NCBI RefSeq assembly: GCF_025628935.1
Contig: NZ_JAOTIS010000017.1
Location: 1-50,906, forward strand
Reading direction: 5' to 3'
DNA: 50,906 bases
Source: Macrococcus capreoli
GTDB lineage: Bacteria; Bacillota; Bacilli; Staphylococcales; Staphylococcaceae
This document shows, piece after piece, positions 37,894-46,534 of the stretch. The position numbers were made by a program, and so were the translations under genes. Position 1 is the first letter of the stretch, and each line of letters starts with the position of its first letter. The notes under the pieces are model-generated. The model saw nothing but the letters and a program-made list of their open reading frames with translations, did not search any database and was not told the DNA's origin.

Positions 37894-38391
37894 ATGTTAG
37901 TGTATAAAAATATTTTAATCGCAGTGGATGGGTCTAGTGAAGCAGAATGGGCATTTAATAAAGCGGTAGAGGTAGCGAAACGTAATGACGCGAAACTTCA
38001 TATCATTAACGTTATCGATACAAGAAGTTATGCAAGTGTAGAAGCATATGATCGTTCAATTTCTGAACGTGCAACTCAATTTGCTGAATCATTATTAGAC
38101 GGGTATAAGAAAGTTGCACAAGCGCGTGGTGTTAATGCAGTGGAAACGTTAATTGAATATGGTTCTCCAAAGACAATCATTCCTAAAAAGATTGCACATA
38201 AATTACAAGCAGATTTAATTATGTGTGGCTCTACTGGATTAAATGCAGTGGAACGCTTTATTATCGGATCAGTTTCAGAAGCAATCGTACGTCATGCTGA
38301 ATGTGACGTGTTAGTTGTAAGAACCGAAACAATGCCAGATAACTTCGAACCAGAAGTCGCAACGAAAGAATTTATGGATCAAAATAAATAA
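37894..38391 (+). CDS. Universal stress protein (UspA family)
   Basis: A 165-residue single-domain Usp. The first strand KNILIAVDGSSEAEWAFNKA and the ATP-binding motif MCGSTGLNAVERFIIGSVSEAIVRHA (G-2X-G-9X-G-S type) are present, so ATP binding is expected. The start is the ATG at 37894-37896 behind GGAGGG; a GTG 33 nt upstream is inside the transcribed leader. Divergent from ald and convergent with ackA, the same neighbours as in staphylococci. Its physiological role is not visible. Confidence 0.92.
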   Translation: MLVYKNILIAVDGSSEAEWAFNKAVEVAKRNDAKLHIINVIDTRSYASVEAYDRSISERATQFAESLLDGYKKVAQARGVNAVETLIEYGSPKTIIPKKIAHKLQADLIMCGSTGLNAVERFIIGSVSEAIVRHAECDVLVVRTETMPDNFEPEVATKEFMDQNK

Positions 38392-38402
38392 GTAACATTG
38401 AT

Positions 38403-38440
38403 AAAGCTGAAATGACGTGGGTCATTTTAGCTTTATTTTA
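38403..38440 (+). terminator. Terminator of the usp gene
   Basis: AAAGCTGAAATGAC pairs with GTCATTTTAGCTTT (14 bp, one G-T), loop GTGG, followed by ATTTTATTTT. Confidence 0.88.
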
Positions 38441-38504
38441 TTTTCATCTTACGGAAGCGGTTGCATTTGATTTTTACTACCGCTTACTCACACCCTCACC
38501 TCTA

Positions 38505-38538
38505 CAAAAAAACTACCTATCCAATACGAATAGGTAGT
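38505..38538 (-). terminator. Terminator of ackA
   Basis: ACTACCTAT pairs with ATAGGTAGT (9 bp, 9-nt loop), then seven U on the minus strand, 10 nt after the ackA stop. Confidence 0.92.
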
Positions 38539-38548
38539 CCTTAATATA

Positions 38549-39748
38549 TTATCCTAATTTCCCGAATTCCATAACGTCGCGAGCAATCATTACTTCTTCA
38601 TCAGTTGGAATAACCATTACTTTAACGCGTGAATCATCAGTTGAGATAAACGCTTCTTTACCACGTAAACCATTGTTTTTCTCAGGATCAACTTTCACAC
38701 CTAAGAATTCTAATTTCTCACATACTGCAGCACGAATAGTGTCTGAGTTTTCACCAACACCTGCTGTAAATAGGATACCATCAACGCCACCCATTATTGC
38801 TGCGTATTGACCGATATACTTTTGAATTCTATCAACATAAATATCTAGTGCTAATTGCGCACGGCCTTCACCTTTTTCAGCAGCAATTTCGATATCACGC
38901 ATATCACTTGAAATACCTGTAATACCTAACACACCTGATTCTTTATTATAAACATTTAATAATTCTTCAGCTGACTTGTGTAACTTCTCCATTAAATATG
39001 GAATTGTCGCTGCATCAATATCACCTGTACGTGTTCCCATTGTAACCCCAGCAAGTGGTGTGAAGCCCATTGATGTATCAACAGATTTACCATCTTTAAC
39101 TGCAGTAATTGAAGCACCGTTACCGATATGACAAGAAATAATTTTTAATCCCTCTTCAGGTTTCTTCTCCATCATTTCAGCAGCACGTTGTGCTACGTAT
39201 TTATGACTTGTACCGTGTGCACCATATTTACGTACTTTATGCGCAGTATAATATTGATAAGGTAAGCTATAAAGAAATGCTGATTCAGGCATTGTTGAAT
39301 GGAATGATGTATCAAACACTGCAACGTGTGGAATGTTTGGTAACATTCTTCTGAATGCTTGAATACCCATTAAGTTTGCTGCGTTATGAAGTGGTGCTAA
39401 TTCGATTAATTTACCGATTTTTTCTTCTACATCACGATCAACTAATGCTGATGTTGGGAATAAGTCTCCACCTTGAACAACACGGTGACCTGTTCCATCT
39501 AATTCATTTACATCTTCAATAATTCCATAATGTTTCATTTGTTCTAACATCATGTTAACTGCCTGTTCGTGATCTTTAATATCTAAAGTAGTCGTATGTT
39601 TTTCACCATCTACTGAAATTGTAAAAATCGAATTTTTTAATCCAATACGCTCAACTAAACCTTTAGTCACTACTTTCTCACTTGGCATTTCAAATAATTG
39701 AAACTTTAAAGACGAGCTACCAGCATTGACTGCCATAATTTTCTTCAT
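38549..39748 (-). CDS. ackA: Acetate kinase
   Basis: Interconverts acetyl phosphate and acetate with ATP formation, the overflow-metabolism end step. The 399-residue product begins [15 protein letters not shown] (ASKHA phosphate-1 motif), has [11 protein letters not shown], the [10 protein letters not shown] motif and [11 protein letters not shown]. Length is normal. It lies 75 nt after ytxK on the same strand, as in Bacillus and staphylococci, probably cotranscribed. No pta gene is in the window. A near direct repeat lies upstream (39785-39820). Confidence 0.97.
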   Translation of the reverse strand: MKKIMAVNAGSSSLKFQLFEMPSEKVVTKGLVERIGLKNSIFTISVDGEKHTTTLDIKDHEQAVNMMLEQMKHYGIIEDVNELDGTGHRVVQGGDLFPTSALVDRDVEEKIGKLIELAPLHNAANLMGIQAFRRMLPNIPHVAVFDTSFHSTMPESAFLYSLPYQYYTAHKVRKYGAHGTSHKYVAQRAAEMMEKKPEEGLKIISCHIGNGASITAVKDGKSVDTSMGFTPLAGVTMGTRTGDIDAATIPYLMEKLHKSAEELLNVYNKESGVLGITGISSDMRDIEIAAEKGEGRAQLALDIYVDRIQKYIGQYAAIMGGVDGILFTAGVGENSDTIRAAVCEKLEFLGVKVDPEKNNGLRGKEAFISTDDSRVKVMVIPTDEEVMIARDVMEFGKLG

Positions 39749-39823
39749 GAAAATCCTCCTAATAAATTATTAACATACTTATTTAATCATTAATACAGCT
39801 TTAAAGCAATCATAATACAGAAT

Positions 39824-40750
39824 TTATTTGTTACGATTTTCTGAATACCATGTTTCTAAGTCATCTAAAAATGATTTCATCATTCTTTCATCTTTAAAAT
39901 CTGGTATATTGGCTAGTAAAACTTCGACTGGCTTTGAATCTGTGACTTTTTTATTTTCTAGTACTAATAAACTTTTGCGCAAATTTTCTGATTTAAATAA
40001 ACTTGTCGGGAAGTTTAAAAATGCCTGCATCACTGTTTCTGTTGCAATGAATTTTTGTAGCTGTTCTACATGTTCACCTTCAAATAGCATGCTTGGTACG
40101 ATTAAGAATGCTAAACCACCCGGTTTCAAAGATGCAACAGCTTGTTCAATGAGTAAATGATGACTAAAACTGTGTCCTTCTTTAAAACCTAGCTTCATCG
40201 CGTGACTTCTTTCATCGACTGGATAGTATCCAATCGGGAAATCTCCGACAGCAATATCAAAGTCTGTTTCAGGTAACGGCATAATCGCATCTTGAGGAAA
40301 GACATCCATCGGTACTTCTAAAAAGTTCGCTAAATGAACACTTAAACGCGATAATACCGGATCAACTTCTACTAATACATGATCAAATGTAATTTCCGGG
40401 TTTTGTTCATGAATTGTTGCTGACAAGTGCCCTGTTCCACTCGTTAAATCTATCATTTTAATATTTTTTTCGTCCTGCATGAATAAACGAATGACGTATG
40501 CCACTAAATAACCGATACTATCTGGTGTCATTTGATGATTCGGCTGAATCATTTCTTCCTTTAACATACTTAAGTACGCGAATTGAAATGCTTTTCTACG
40601 ATCTATCACTGTACTTTTCTCTAAAGTATCACGCTCATTCATATAAATATCTTCCAATGCTAACCCTAAGTTCTCAATAAAACTATGGCCGTTTTCTTGT
40701 TGAAATGTCTTTGCTTTATCATCGATTAATTTGAATAGTTCTTCTATCAT
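39824..40750 (-). CDS. ytxK: Class I SAM-dependent methyltransferase, YtxK type
   Basis: A 308-residue protein with an N-terminal helical region and a Rossmann-fold methyltransferase resembling N6-adenine DNA methylases of type I systems. The SAM motif is IDLTSGTGHLSATI (about 100-113) and the catalytic-loop position holds GDFPIGYYP instead of the classical NPPY/F, so DNA methylation is doubtful. No restriction or specificity subunit is nearby. Conserved between tpx and ackA in Bacillales; function unknown. Confidence 0.87.
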   Translation of the reverse strand: MIEELFKLIDDKAKTFQQENGHSFIENLGLALEDIYMNERDTLEKSTVIDRRKAFQFAYLSMLKEEMIQPNHQMTPDSIGYLVAYVIRLFMQDEKNIKMIDLTSGTGHLSATIHEQNPEITFDHVLVEVDPVLSRLSVHLANFLEVPMDVFPQDAIMPLPETDFDIAVGDFPIGYYPVDERSHAMKLGFKEGHSFSHHLLIEQAVASLKPGGLAFLIVPSMLFEGEHVEQLQKFIATETVMQAFLNFPTSLFKSENLRKSLLVLENKKVTDSKPVEVLLANIPDFKDERMMKSFLDDLETWYSENRNK

Positions 40751-40765
40751 GTCAATTTCCTTTCA

Positions 40766-40791
40766 AATAAAAACTGCCCACTCGGGGCAGT
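40766..40791 (-). terminator. Terminator of tpx
   Basis: ACTGCCC pairs with GGGCAGT (7 bp, 5-nt loop), then UUUUAUUU on the minus strand, 22 nt after the tpx stop. Confidence 0.87.
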
Positions 40792-40813
40792 ATCCTATTG
40801 TTTCATTAATATA

Positions 40814-41311
40814 TTAGATTGATTTTAATGCAGCTAATGCTTTATCGTAATCTGGGTGGTTAGTACCTTCAGATACAACTTCAGTATATACAACTTCGTT
40901 ATTTTCATTTAATACGAATACAGAACGTGCTAATAAACGTAACTCTTCCATAACAACGCCGTAGTTCGTACCAAATGATAAATCTTTATGGTCACTTAAA
41001 GTAACAACATTCTCTAAACCATTGGCAGCACACCATTTCTTTTGTGCGAATGGTAAATCAGCTGAAATTGTTATAACTACAGCATTCTCAACATTGCTTG
41101 CTGCTTCATTAAATTTACGTGTTTGTTGTTCACAAACACCTGTATCGATTGATGGAATTACAGAAATTAATTTCTTTTTCCCTTCGAAATCAGCTAATGT
41201 TTTCACATTTAAATCTGTATCTAATACTGAAAAATCAGGTGCTTGCGTACCTACTGTTACTAATTCACCTAATAATGTAATCGGGTTATTCTTAAATGTA
41301 ACTTGTGTCAT
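40814..41311 (-). CDS. tpx: Thiol peroxidase
   Basis: Atypical 2-Cys peroxiredoxin reducing lipid and hydrogen peroxides with thioredoxin. The 165 residues carry peroxidatic Cys60 in [15 protein letters not shown] and resolving Cys94 in KKWCAANG, with the usual Tpx spacing. GGAGG SD. It lies between the RDD/SppA genes and ytxK as in Bacillus. An inverted repeat over its likely -10 (41353-41378) is a possible redox or metal regulator site. Confidence 0.97.
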   Translation of the reverse strand: MTQVTFKNNPITLLGELVTVGTQAPDFSVLDTDLNVKTLADFEGKKKLISVIPSIDTGVCEQQTRKFNEAASNVENAVVITISADLPFAQKKWCAANGLENVVTLSDHKDLSFGTNYGVVMEELRLLARSVFVLNENNEVVYTEVVSEGTNHPDYDKALAALKSI

Positions 41312-41352
41312 GTGTGTTCCTCCTTAAGTGTTATCACTTAATAATTTACCAT

Positions 41353-41378
41353 GAATCATATGAATTATAAAATGATTC
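41353..41378. promoter_or_regulatory. Inverted repeat around the tpx -10
   Basis: GAATCAT (41353-41359) and ATGATTC (41372-41378) flank a TATAAT -10 (41364-41369). The minus-strand sequence TTATAATTCATATGA (41356-41370) matches the PerR box TTATAAT-N-ATTATAA at 11 of 14 positions. A candidate only. Confidence 0.35.
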
Positions 41379-41386
41379 GCACAAGT

Positions 41387-41977
41387 TTAACGAATACCTT
41401 CCTTTAGAATAAATTGACGGATGTATTCTTTATCCTCTTTGACAACGAAAGTATCGCTTAACATATCATGTATGCCACGTTTTTTGGGATTAAACAACAC
41501 GACTAAATAAAGTAATGATAAGAAGAAATTATTAATATAACGCCCAAATAATTCTCTTGTAAGCACTGTCGACATCGTGAGCTTTTCATTTTTAATACTC
41601 ATGACTTTCAATCCGATTATCATTTTACCTAACGTTGCACTAAAGCAATACGTCATGATAACAAAGTAACTAAAATAAATGATTGTACTTAAAATATGTT
41701 CTACTGAAAATAATGGTATCCATACATAAACATCCTGTAAACCACCAATATTTATAATGGGACTAATAATTATCCCTTTTATCGCACCAATTAATAACAA
41801 ATCTAAAATATATGCTAAAAATCTTAGACCGAATCCTGCATGTGTTAAACGCAAAATATCATCTTCTAACTTTCTCGTATACATGTCATGATTAGACTGT
41901 GCAACGAAGTGTCCATCCGGAATGGGTGTTGTTGAATTCGAATGAACAGGTTGTTCAAAATCAATATGTTCTGCCAT
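41387..41977 (-). CDS. yteJ: RDD-family membrane protein (YteJ-like)
   Basis: A 196-residue protein with a hydrophilic N-terminus (about 1-45) and an RDD domain: AGFGLRFLAYILDLLLIGA carries the Arg and Asp residues after which the family is named. There are at least three membrane segments. The ATG at 41975-41977 has GTAGGTG 6 nt upstream; a GTG three codons earlier abuts it. It follows sppA by 9 nt, the same pairing as Bacillus sppA-yteJ, where YteJ is reported with SppA in lantibiotic resistance. Cotranscription with sppA is nearly certain. Confidence 0.88.
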   Translation of the reverse strand: MAEHIDFEQPVHSNSTTPIPDGHFVAQSNHDMYTRKLEDDILRLTHAGFGLRFLAYILDLLLIGAIKGIIISPIINIGGLQDVYVWIPLFSVEHILSTIIYFSYFVIMTYCFSATLGKMIIGLKVMSIKNEKLTMSTVLTRELFGRYINNFFLSLLYLVVLFNPKKRGIHDMLSDTFVVKEDKEYIRQFILKEGIR

Positions 41978-41986
41978 CTTATTCAC

Positions 41987-42997
41987 CTACTCTCCGTATA
42001 AATACATTGGCGTTAGCCCTTGACGCTTCGCTAATATTTGTTGTACACGTTCAATGTCACTTTTACCCATTAATTGTTTAACAAACGAGTTTGCTGCAAA
42101 GAAATCTTTTCCGAAGAATGAATTATCGTTATTAAATTCGATGACTTGTGCATCTTTTGCTTTTAAATCTTCTTTTAATGCTTTCAGTGCATCTTCTTCT
42201 AAGCCGATTTCATCTATTAAGTTTAATTTTTTAGCTTGTTGGCCAGAATAAATTCTACCATCAGCAATTTTTTTCACTTGTGCGGGATCGATATGGCGCC
42301 CATCACTAATGACTTTAACGAATGCTTCATAACTTTCATCAACGAAACTTTGTAATATTTTACGTTCTTCTGCATCCATTTCTTTCGTTGGACTCATAAT
42401 ATCTTTATGTGGACCACTCTTAATAGTATTGAACTTAACACCATATTTATCAGCTAGTTCTTTATAGTTTGTCGATTGCATAATTACACCTAAAGAACCC
42501 GTAATCGTTTCATTAGATGCATAAATTTTATCTGCAGGTGCAGAAATATAGTAACCACCTGAAGCAGCCATATTTTTCATCGTGACATACACTTTCTTGC
42601 CAGACTTCTTAATGGCGTTGATTGCTTTATGTATTTCCGCACTTTCATAAACGCCACCGCCTGGTGAGTTGACGACAAGCATTAAACCTTTAATATGTTG
42701 ATCCTCTTTTATCTTCTCTAATTGCTTTAACGTTTGTGTATGATTGTAGCCACCTTCATCAAATAAAGCAGGTGCACCAGTATCCTGAATAACGCCATCA
42801 ACTTCTACACGAGCAATTTGATGGTCGGCATCATCACCTTCAATGACATTTTTATTTAATGCATCATCTGACATCGCCATACTTTCTTCAAACGATTTTG
42901 AGAAATCAGAAGTAAAAGCCGTTGTAAAGAAACTTACAGAAGTCCCTAAAATAAATAATACTGCTGCTATAATCATTGCTATGACTCTTTTACTCAT
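41987..42997 (-). CDS. sppA: Signal peptide peptidase SppA
   Basis: Membrane-anchored serine-lysine protease that degrades cleaved signal peptides. One N-terminal membrane helix (about 5-27) is followed by the extracytoplasmic ClpP-like domain. Catalytic Ser146 lies in MAASGGYY and the general-base Lys198 in SGPHKD, matching the Bacillus S147/K199 arrangement. Length 336 is normal. TTGGAGGC SD. First gene of sppA-yteJ. The 172-nt gap before it contains the TSUP terminator and AT-rich sequence with no clear promoter. Confidence 0.95.
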   Translation of the reverse strand: MSKRVIAMIIAAVLFILGTSVSFFTTAFTSDFSKSFEESMAMSDDALNKNVIEGDDADHQIARVEVDGVIQDTGAPALFDEGGYNHTQTLKQLEKIKEDQHIKGLMLVVNSPGGGVYESAEIHKAINAIKKSGKKVYVTMKNMAASGGYYISAPADKIYASNETITGSLGVIMQSTNYKELADKYGVKFNTIKSGPHKDIMSPTKEMDAEERKILQSFVDESYEAFVKVISDGRHIDPAQVKKIADGRIYSGQQAKKLNLIDEIGLEEDALKALKEDLKAKDAQVIEFNNDNSFFGKDFFAANSFVKQLMGKSDIERVQQILAKRQGLTPMYLYGE

Positions 42998-43152
42998 TAA
43001 TATTTGCCTCCAATTTGAATTTTGTTCATTTTCATCATAACAGATTGCATAAATTCAAAAAATAAATATCGCATATGTTTAAGGTAAATTTAAGGTTTAA
43101 TACCGAAAATAAAATTAAAATAAAATTCGAACAAAATTCAAATAATATAACT

Positions 43153-43184
43153 AAAAAAGAACACCCAATTTACAGGTATTCTTT
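43153..43184 (-). terminator. Terminator of the TSUP gene
   Basis: AAAGAATACC pairs with GGTGTTCTTT (10 bp, one G-U) followed by UUU on the minus strand. The 5' arm includes the last codons of the gene and the stop lies in the stem-loop. Confidence 0.85.
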
Positions 43185-43934
43185 AACATAATCAAATATA
43201 TTTTTACCTATTAATAAAACAGTAACACATACAAATAAAACCTTCACATACGACACACCTTTACGAATCGCAAACTGGCTTCCTGCATAACTACCCGCAA
43301 TCATCGCAGCGCCCATGCTTAAACCATATGTATAGTTAACATGGCCTAATATAATAAACAATAACAAAGCACCTAAATTACTCGCAAAGTTTAAAACTTT
43401 CGCATTGCCGGCAGCACTTAAGAAATCAAAGCCAATCATTAAAAAGCCAAATAATAAGAAACTTCCAGTTCCCCCACCTAGAAATCCATCATAAAAACCA
43501 ATAAATCCAATAGCAATAACAAATAATATCAATTGCTTTAAATTTAATTTTTGATAGGTTGAAATATCTCCCCAGTCTTTTTTGAATAAAGTATATATCA
43601 AAACGAGCGATAACATAATGATGGCTAATGGCTTAAGATATTCAGGCGGTAGTTTTGTAGCAACAAAAGCCCCACCAATCGACATAAGAAAAGATAAAGG
43701 AAAAAGTTTCGCCACAATATTCATATCAACTTTTCTAGAGCGAATAAATGATAGTGCTGATGTGAAAGAGCCAAATGATGAGGCTAATTTGTTTGTACCC
43801 AGTGCAATTGAAGGTGGCATACCCGTTGCAAGTAATGCAGGAATACTGATGAGCCCTCCACCTCCGACAACTGAATCAATAAATGCCGCTAAGAACCCAA
43901 AGACAATTAAAATGAATAAAGTTTGTATATCCAA
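43170..43934 (-). CDS. TSUP (TauE/SafE) family membrane permease, TTG start
   Basis: A 254-residue membrane protein with about eight helices in two halves. Conserved TSUP segments are GFLAAFIDSVVGGGGLISIPALL near the N-terminus and IGFIGFYDGFLGGGTGSFLLF in the second half. The family exports or imports small sulfur- or carbon-containing anions such as sulfite; substrate here is unknown. The first in-frame GTG (43953-43955) has no SD, while AAGGGGAG lies 6 nt before the TTG at 43932-43934, which I take as the start. The 61-bp repeat array begins 37 nt upstream, so any promoter must lie in or before it. Confidence 0.9.
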   Translation of the reverse strand: MDIQTLFILIVFGFLAAFIDSVVGGGGLISIPALLATGMPPSIALGTNKLASSFGSFTSALSFIRSRKVDMNIVAKLFPLSFLMSIGGAFVATKLPPEYLKPLAIIMLSLVLIYTLFKKDWGDISTYQKLNLKQLILFVIAIGFIGFYDGFLGGGTGSFLLFGFLMIGFDFLSAAGNAKVLNFASNLGALLLFIILGHVNYTYGLSMGAAMIAGSYAGSQFAIRKGVSYVKVLFVCVTVLLIGKNIFDYVKEYL

Positions 43935-43970
43935 GTTGAACTCCCCTTTAGTCACTACTTAAGTATGTAT

Positions 43971-44492
43971 CGAGCTAGCGGTATTGACACTTTATCGCTA
44001 GCTCACTTCATTTTCATACTATTTTCTGGTTCGAGCTAGCGGTATTTACTTTTTATCGCTAGCTCACTCCATTTTCATACTATTTTCTGGTTCGAGCTAG
44101 CGGTATTTACTTTTTATCGCTAGCTCAATCCATTTTCATACTATTTCCTGGCTCGAGCTAGCGGTATTTACACTTTATCGCTAGCTCACTCCATTTTTTC
44201 TCTATTTTGAGGCTCGAGCTAGCGGTATTTACACTTTATCGCTAGCTCAATCCATTTTCATGCTATTTTCTGGTTCGAGCTAGCGGTATTTACTTTTTAT
44301 CGCTAGCTCAATCCATTTTCATGCTATTTCCTGGCTCGAGCTAGCGGTATTTACACTTTATCGCTAGCTCACTCCATTTTCACGCTATTTTCTGGTCCGA
44401 GCTAGCGGTATTGACACTTTATCGCTAGCTCACTCCATTTTCATGCTATTTCCTGGATCGAGCTAGCGGTATTTACTTTTTATCGCTAGCTC
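43971..44492. repeat. Tandem array of nine 61-bp hairpin units
   Basis: CGAGCTAGCGG recurs at 43971, 44032, 44093, 44154, 44215, 44276, 44337, 44398 and 44459, exactly 61 bp apart with no indels. Each unit opens with a 34-bp hairpin: GAGCTAGCG and CGCTAGCTC (perfect in all nine) around 15 inner bases. A 27-bp linker follows (ACTCCATTTTCATACT then ATTTTCTGGTT, a few substitutions). The ninth unit is cut after its hairpin. Loop types are TTGACACTT (units 1, 8), TTTACACTT (4, 5, 7) and TTTACTTTT (2, 3, 6, 9). GCTAGC occurs 18 times. 61 is not a multiple of 3 and each arm contains TAG, so no frame is open. The array nearly fills the 569-nt gap between TSUP and GDPD. Confidence 0.97.
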
Positions 44493-44503
44493 ACTAAATC
44501 ACT

Positions 44504-45310
44504 TTACGATTCAAACACTTCTCCATTATCTAATCTAAATTGTTTTCTTAATAAGTCCGGATTATTTGTAAACGCCCCGTCAATGCCTTCATTAATGAGA
44601 CGCTCCATATCCCCTTCATCATTCAATGTATATGGAAATACTAAAAAGCCAAGTTGGTGCATACGTTCAATCAATGGTTGATCCAAATCTTTATAATTCG
44701 GCCCAACAGCATATACGAACGATTGAATTTTTTGCAAATCTTCATCACTCATATCACGTAGCATTCCTTTCTTACACAACAATAATAGTGGAATGCCAGG
44801 CTTTAATTGATGCATCTTAATCAAACTTTCCAGACTAAATGACTGAATTACCGTCTGATAATTTGCCATACGTTCTTCTGTTAACAACTCAAACGTCTCT
44901 AATACTCGCGTCAACTGTTCTTCCATACCTGGGTAAATATCTGGCGCTTTCGTTTCGATATAGTAATTTGCCTTCCCATATCGTTCAAACACTTCTTTAA
45001 GCGTTGGTACCGATTGTTCTGCATAATAGTCATGCGCAAGCTCCGGAAATTTATCATTAAACCATTGTCCAATACGTATTTCCTTAATTTCCTTCAACTT
45101 CATTTCTTTGATGACACCATGTGATAACCCCGTACGCTCTATCGTCTCATCATGCATCACAATAATTTCACCATCCAGCGTCATCTGAACATCCAGTTCA
45201 ATATAATCCGCACGCATATCAAAGTGACTTAAATCATATGATGCAAAGCTATGTTCTGGTGCATAGGCGCTGGCACCACGATGCGCGATTACTACATTTT
45301 TACTTAACAT
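44504..45310 (-). CDS. Glycerophosphodiester phosphodiesterase
   Basis: Hydrolyses glycerophosphodiesters to glycerol-3-phosphate and an alcohol. The 268-residue TIM-barrel has IAHRGASAYAPEHS (His10, Arg11), ELDVQMTLDG (Glu38, Asp40) and MHDETIERT (His53). There is no signal peptide, so it is cytoplasmic, like UgpQ rather than GlpQ. It follows thiI by 12 nt and is probably the third gene of nifZ-thiI-gdpD. Its stop lies 11 nt from the last hairpin of the 61-bp array. Confidence 0.92.
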   Translation of the reverse strand: MLSKNVVIAHRGASAYAPEHSFASYDLSHFDMRADYIELDVQMTLDGEIIVMHDETIERTGLSHGVIKEMKLKEIKEIRIGQWFNDKFPELAHDYYAEQSVPTLKEVFERYGKANYYIETKAPDIYPGMEEQLTRVLETFELLTEERMANYQTVIQSFSLESLIKMHQLKPGIPLLLLCKKGMLRDMSDEDLQKIQSFVYAVGPNYKDLDQPLIERMHQLGFLVFPYTLNDEGDMERLINEGIDGAFTNNPDLLRKQFRLDNGEVFES

Positions 45311-45322
45311 TACCGTTCCCCC

Positions 45323-46534
45323 TTACAATAAGTCAGAAAAGTCCTTTTTACGCTGTTTATTATTTTTAGAAAGTGTTAATGTTTCTATTCCCTCTATTGC
45401 AGTTTTAATCATCGCATCGAAATCAACATTTGATTCAAAACTCTCTACTTTATCCAGTCTTGGATTCGTCTTCGGATTTTTCGGTGTAAATATCGTACAG
45501 CAATCCTCAAATGGCTGAATCGACGTCTCATAAGTTCCAATTTCCTTAGCTTTTATCACAATCTCTTCTTTATCATAAGTTAATAATGGTCGTAATATTG
45601 GTAAGTTCGTAACAGCATTAATTGCATACATACTGCCTAGCGTTTGAGAAGCAACTTGCCCCAGGTTCTCTCCATTGACCAACGCTTTCGCATCAATTTG
45701 ACGTGCAAACTGATCTGCAATACGCATCATCATACGACGTGTCGAAGTCATCGTTAAATTCTCAGGCACTGTTTTATGAATCATCTTCTGAATATCTGTA
45801 AACGGAACTAAATGCAGTTTAATTTCACCAGCAGTTTCCGCCATAATTTGTGTTAAATCAATAACTTTCTGTTTCGCTTCTTCACTTGTAAAAGGTGGAG
45901 AATGGAAATGAATCGCTTCTATTGTTACACCGCGGCGCATTACTTCTATCCCTGCAACGGGTGAATCAATCCCACCTGACAGCATTAGTAACGTCTTACC
46001 ACCTGTACCAACAGGTAAACCGCCTGCACCTTTAATCACACGTGAATATAAGTAAGCGGCATCGCGACGAATCTCAACTAATAATTTATAGTCTGGATCT
46101 TTCACTTTTACTGATAAATGTTCAATATTGGATAGAATCGCTTTTCCTAATACTTGTTGTAAATCAAATGTTTCATATTCAAAGCTTTTGTCTGAACGTT
46201 TCGCATCTACTTTGAATGTCTTACCAGGTTCATCAATATCTTTTGCAAGCATGATTGCCGCTTCTTTAATCGCTTCAATATCTTTGTCAACTTTAACGAC
46301 AGGACTTACAGAGTGTACGCCAAATACTTTCGAAATACGATGCATAATCTCTTCAACGTCTGCATCTTCCGTCAATTCAACATACATTCTATCGCGATTC
46401 GCTAATACTTTATAACCTTCTAACGGAATTAATGTATATTTAATATTACTTTTTAGCTGGTTGACGAATGTATTACGGTTACCTGATTTTAATGTGAGTT
46501 CCCCGTATCTTACTAATATGTGGTCAAATTTCAT
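45323..46534 (-). CDS. thiI: tRNA 4-thiouridine synthetase ThiI
   Basis: Adenylates U8 of tRNA and inserts sulfur to give s4U. The 403 residues have a ferredoxin-like domain plus THUMP (about 1-165) and a PP-loop ATPase with [14 protein letters not shown] (about 180-193). The C-terminal rhodanese domain of E. coli ThiI is absent, as in Bacillus, where the partner desulfurase NifZ passes sulfur directly. Its ATG overlaps the nifZ stop (ATGA). Confidence 0.95.
   Translation of the reverse strand: MKFDHILVRYGELTLKSGNRNTFVNQLKSNIKYTLIPLEGYKVLANRDRMYVELTEDADVEEIMHRISKVFGVHSVSPVVKVDKDIEAIKEAAIMLAKDIDEPGKTFKVDAKRSDKSFEYETFDLQQVLGKAILSNIEHLSVKVKDPDYKLLVEIRRDAAYLYSRVIKGAGGLPVGTGGKTLLMLSGGIDSPVAGIEVMRRGVTIEAIHFHSPPFTSEEAKQKVIDLTQIMAETAGEIKLHLVPFTDIQKMIHKTVPENLTMTSTRRMMMRIADQFARQIDAKALVNGENLGQVASQTLGSMYAINAVTNLPILRPLLTYDKEEIVIKAKEIGTYETSIQPFEDCCTIFTPKNPKTNPRLDKVESFESNVDFDAMIKTAIEGIETLTLSKNNKQRKKDFSDLL

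Noticed and set aside
43971-44492. CRISPR array
   Set aside because: A 34-bp repeat with about 27-bp spacers looks CRISPR-like, but the spacers are near-identical to each other, the period is invariant at 61 bp, and no cas genes are present.
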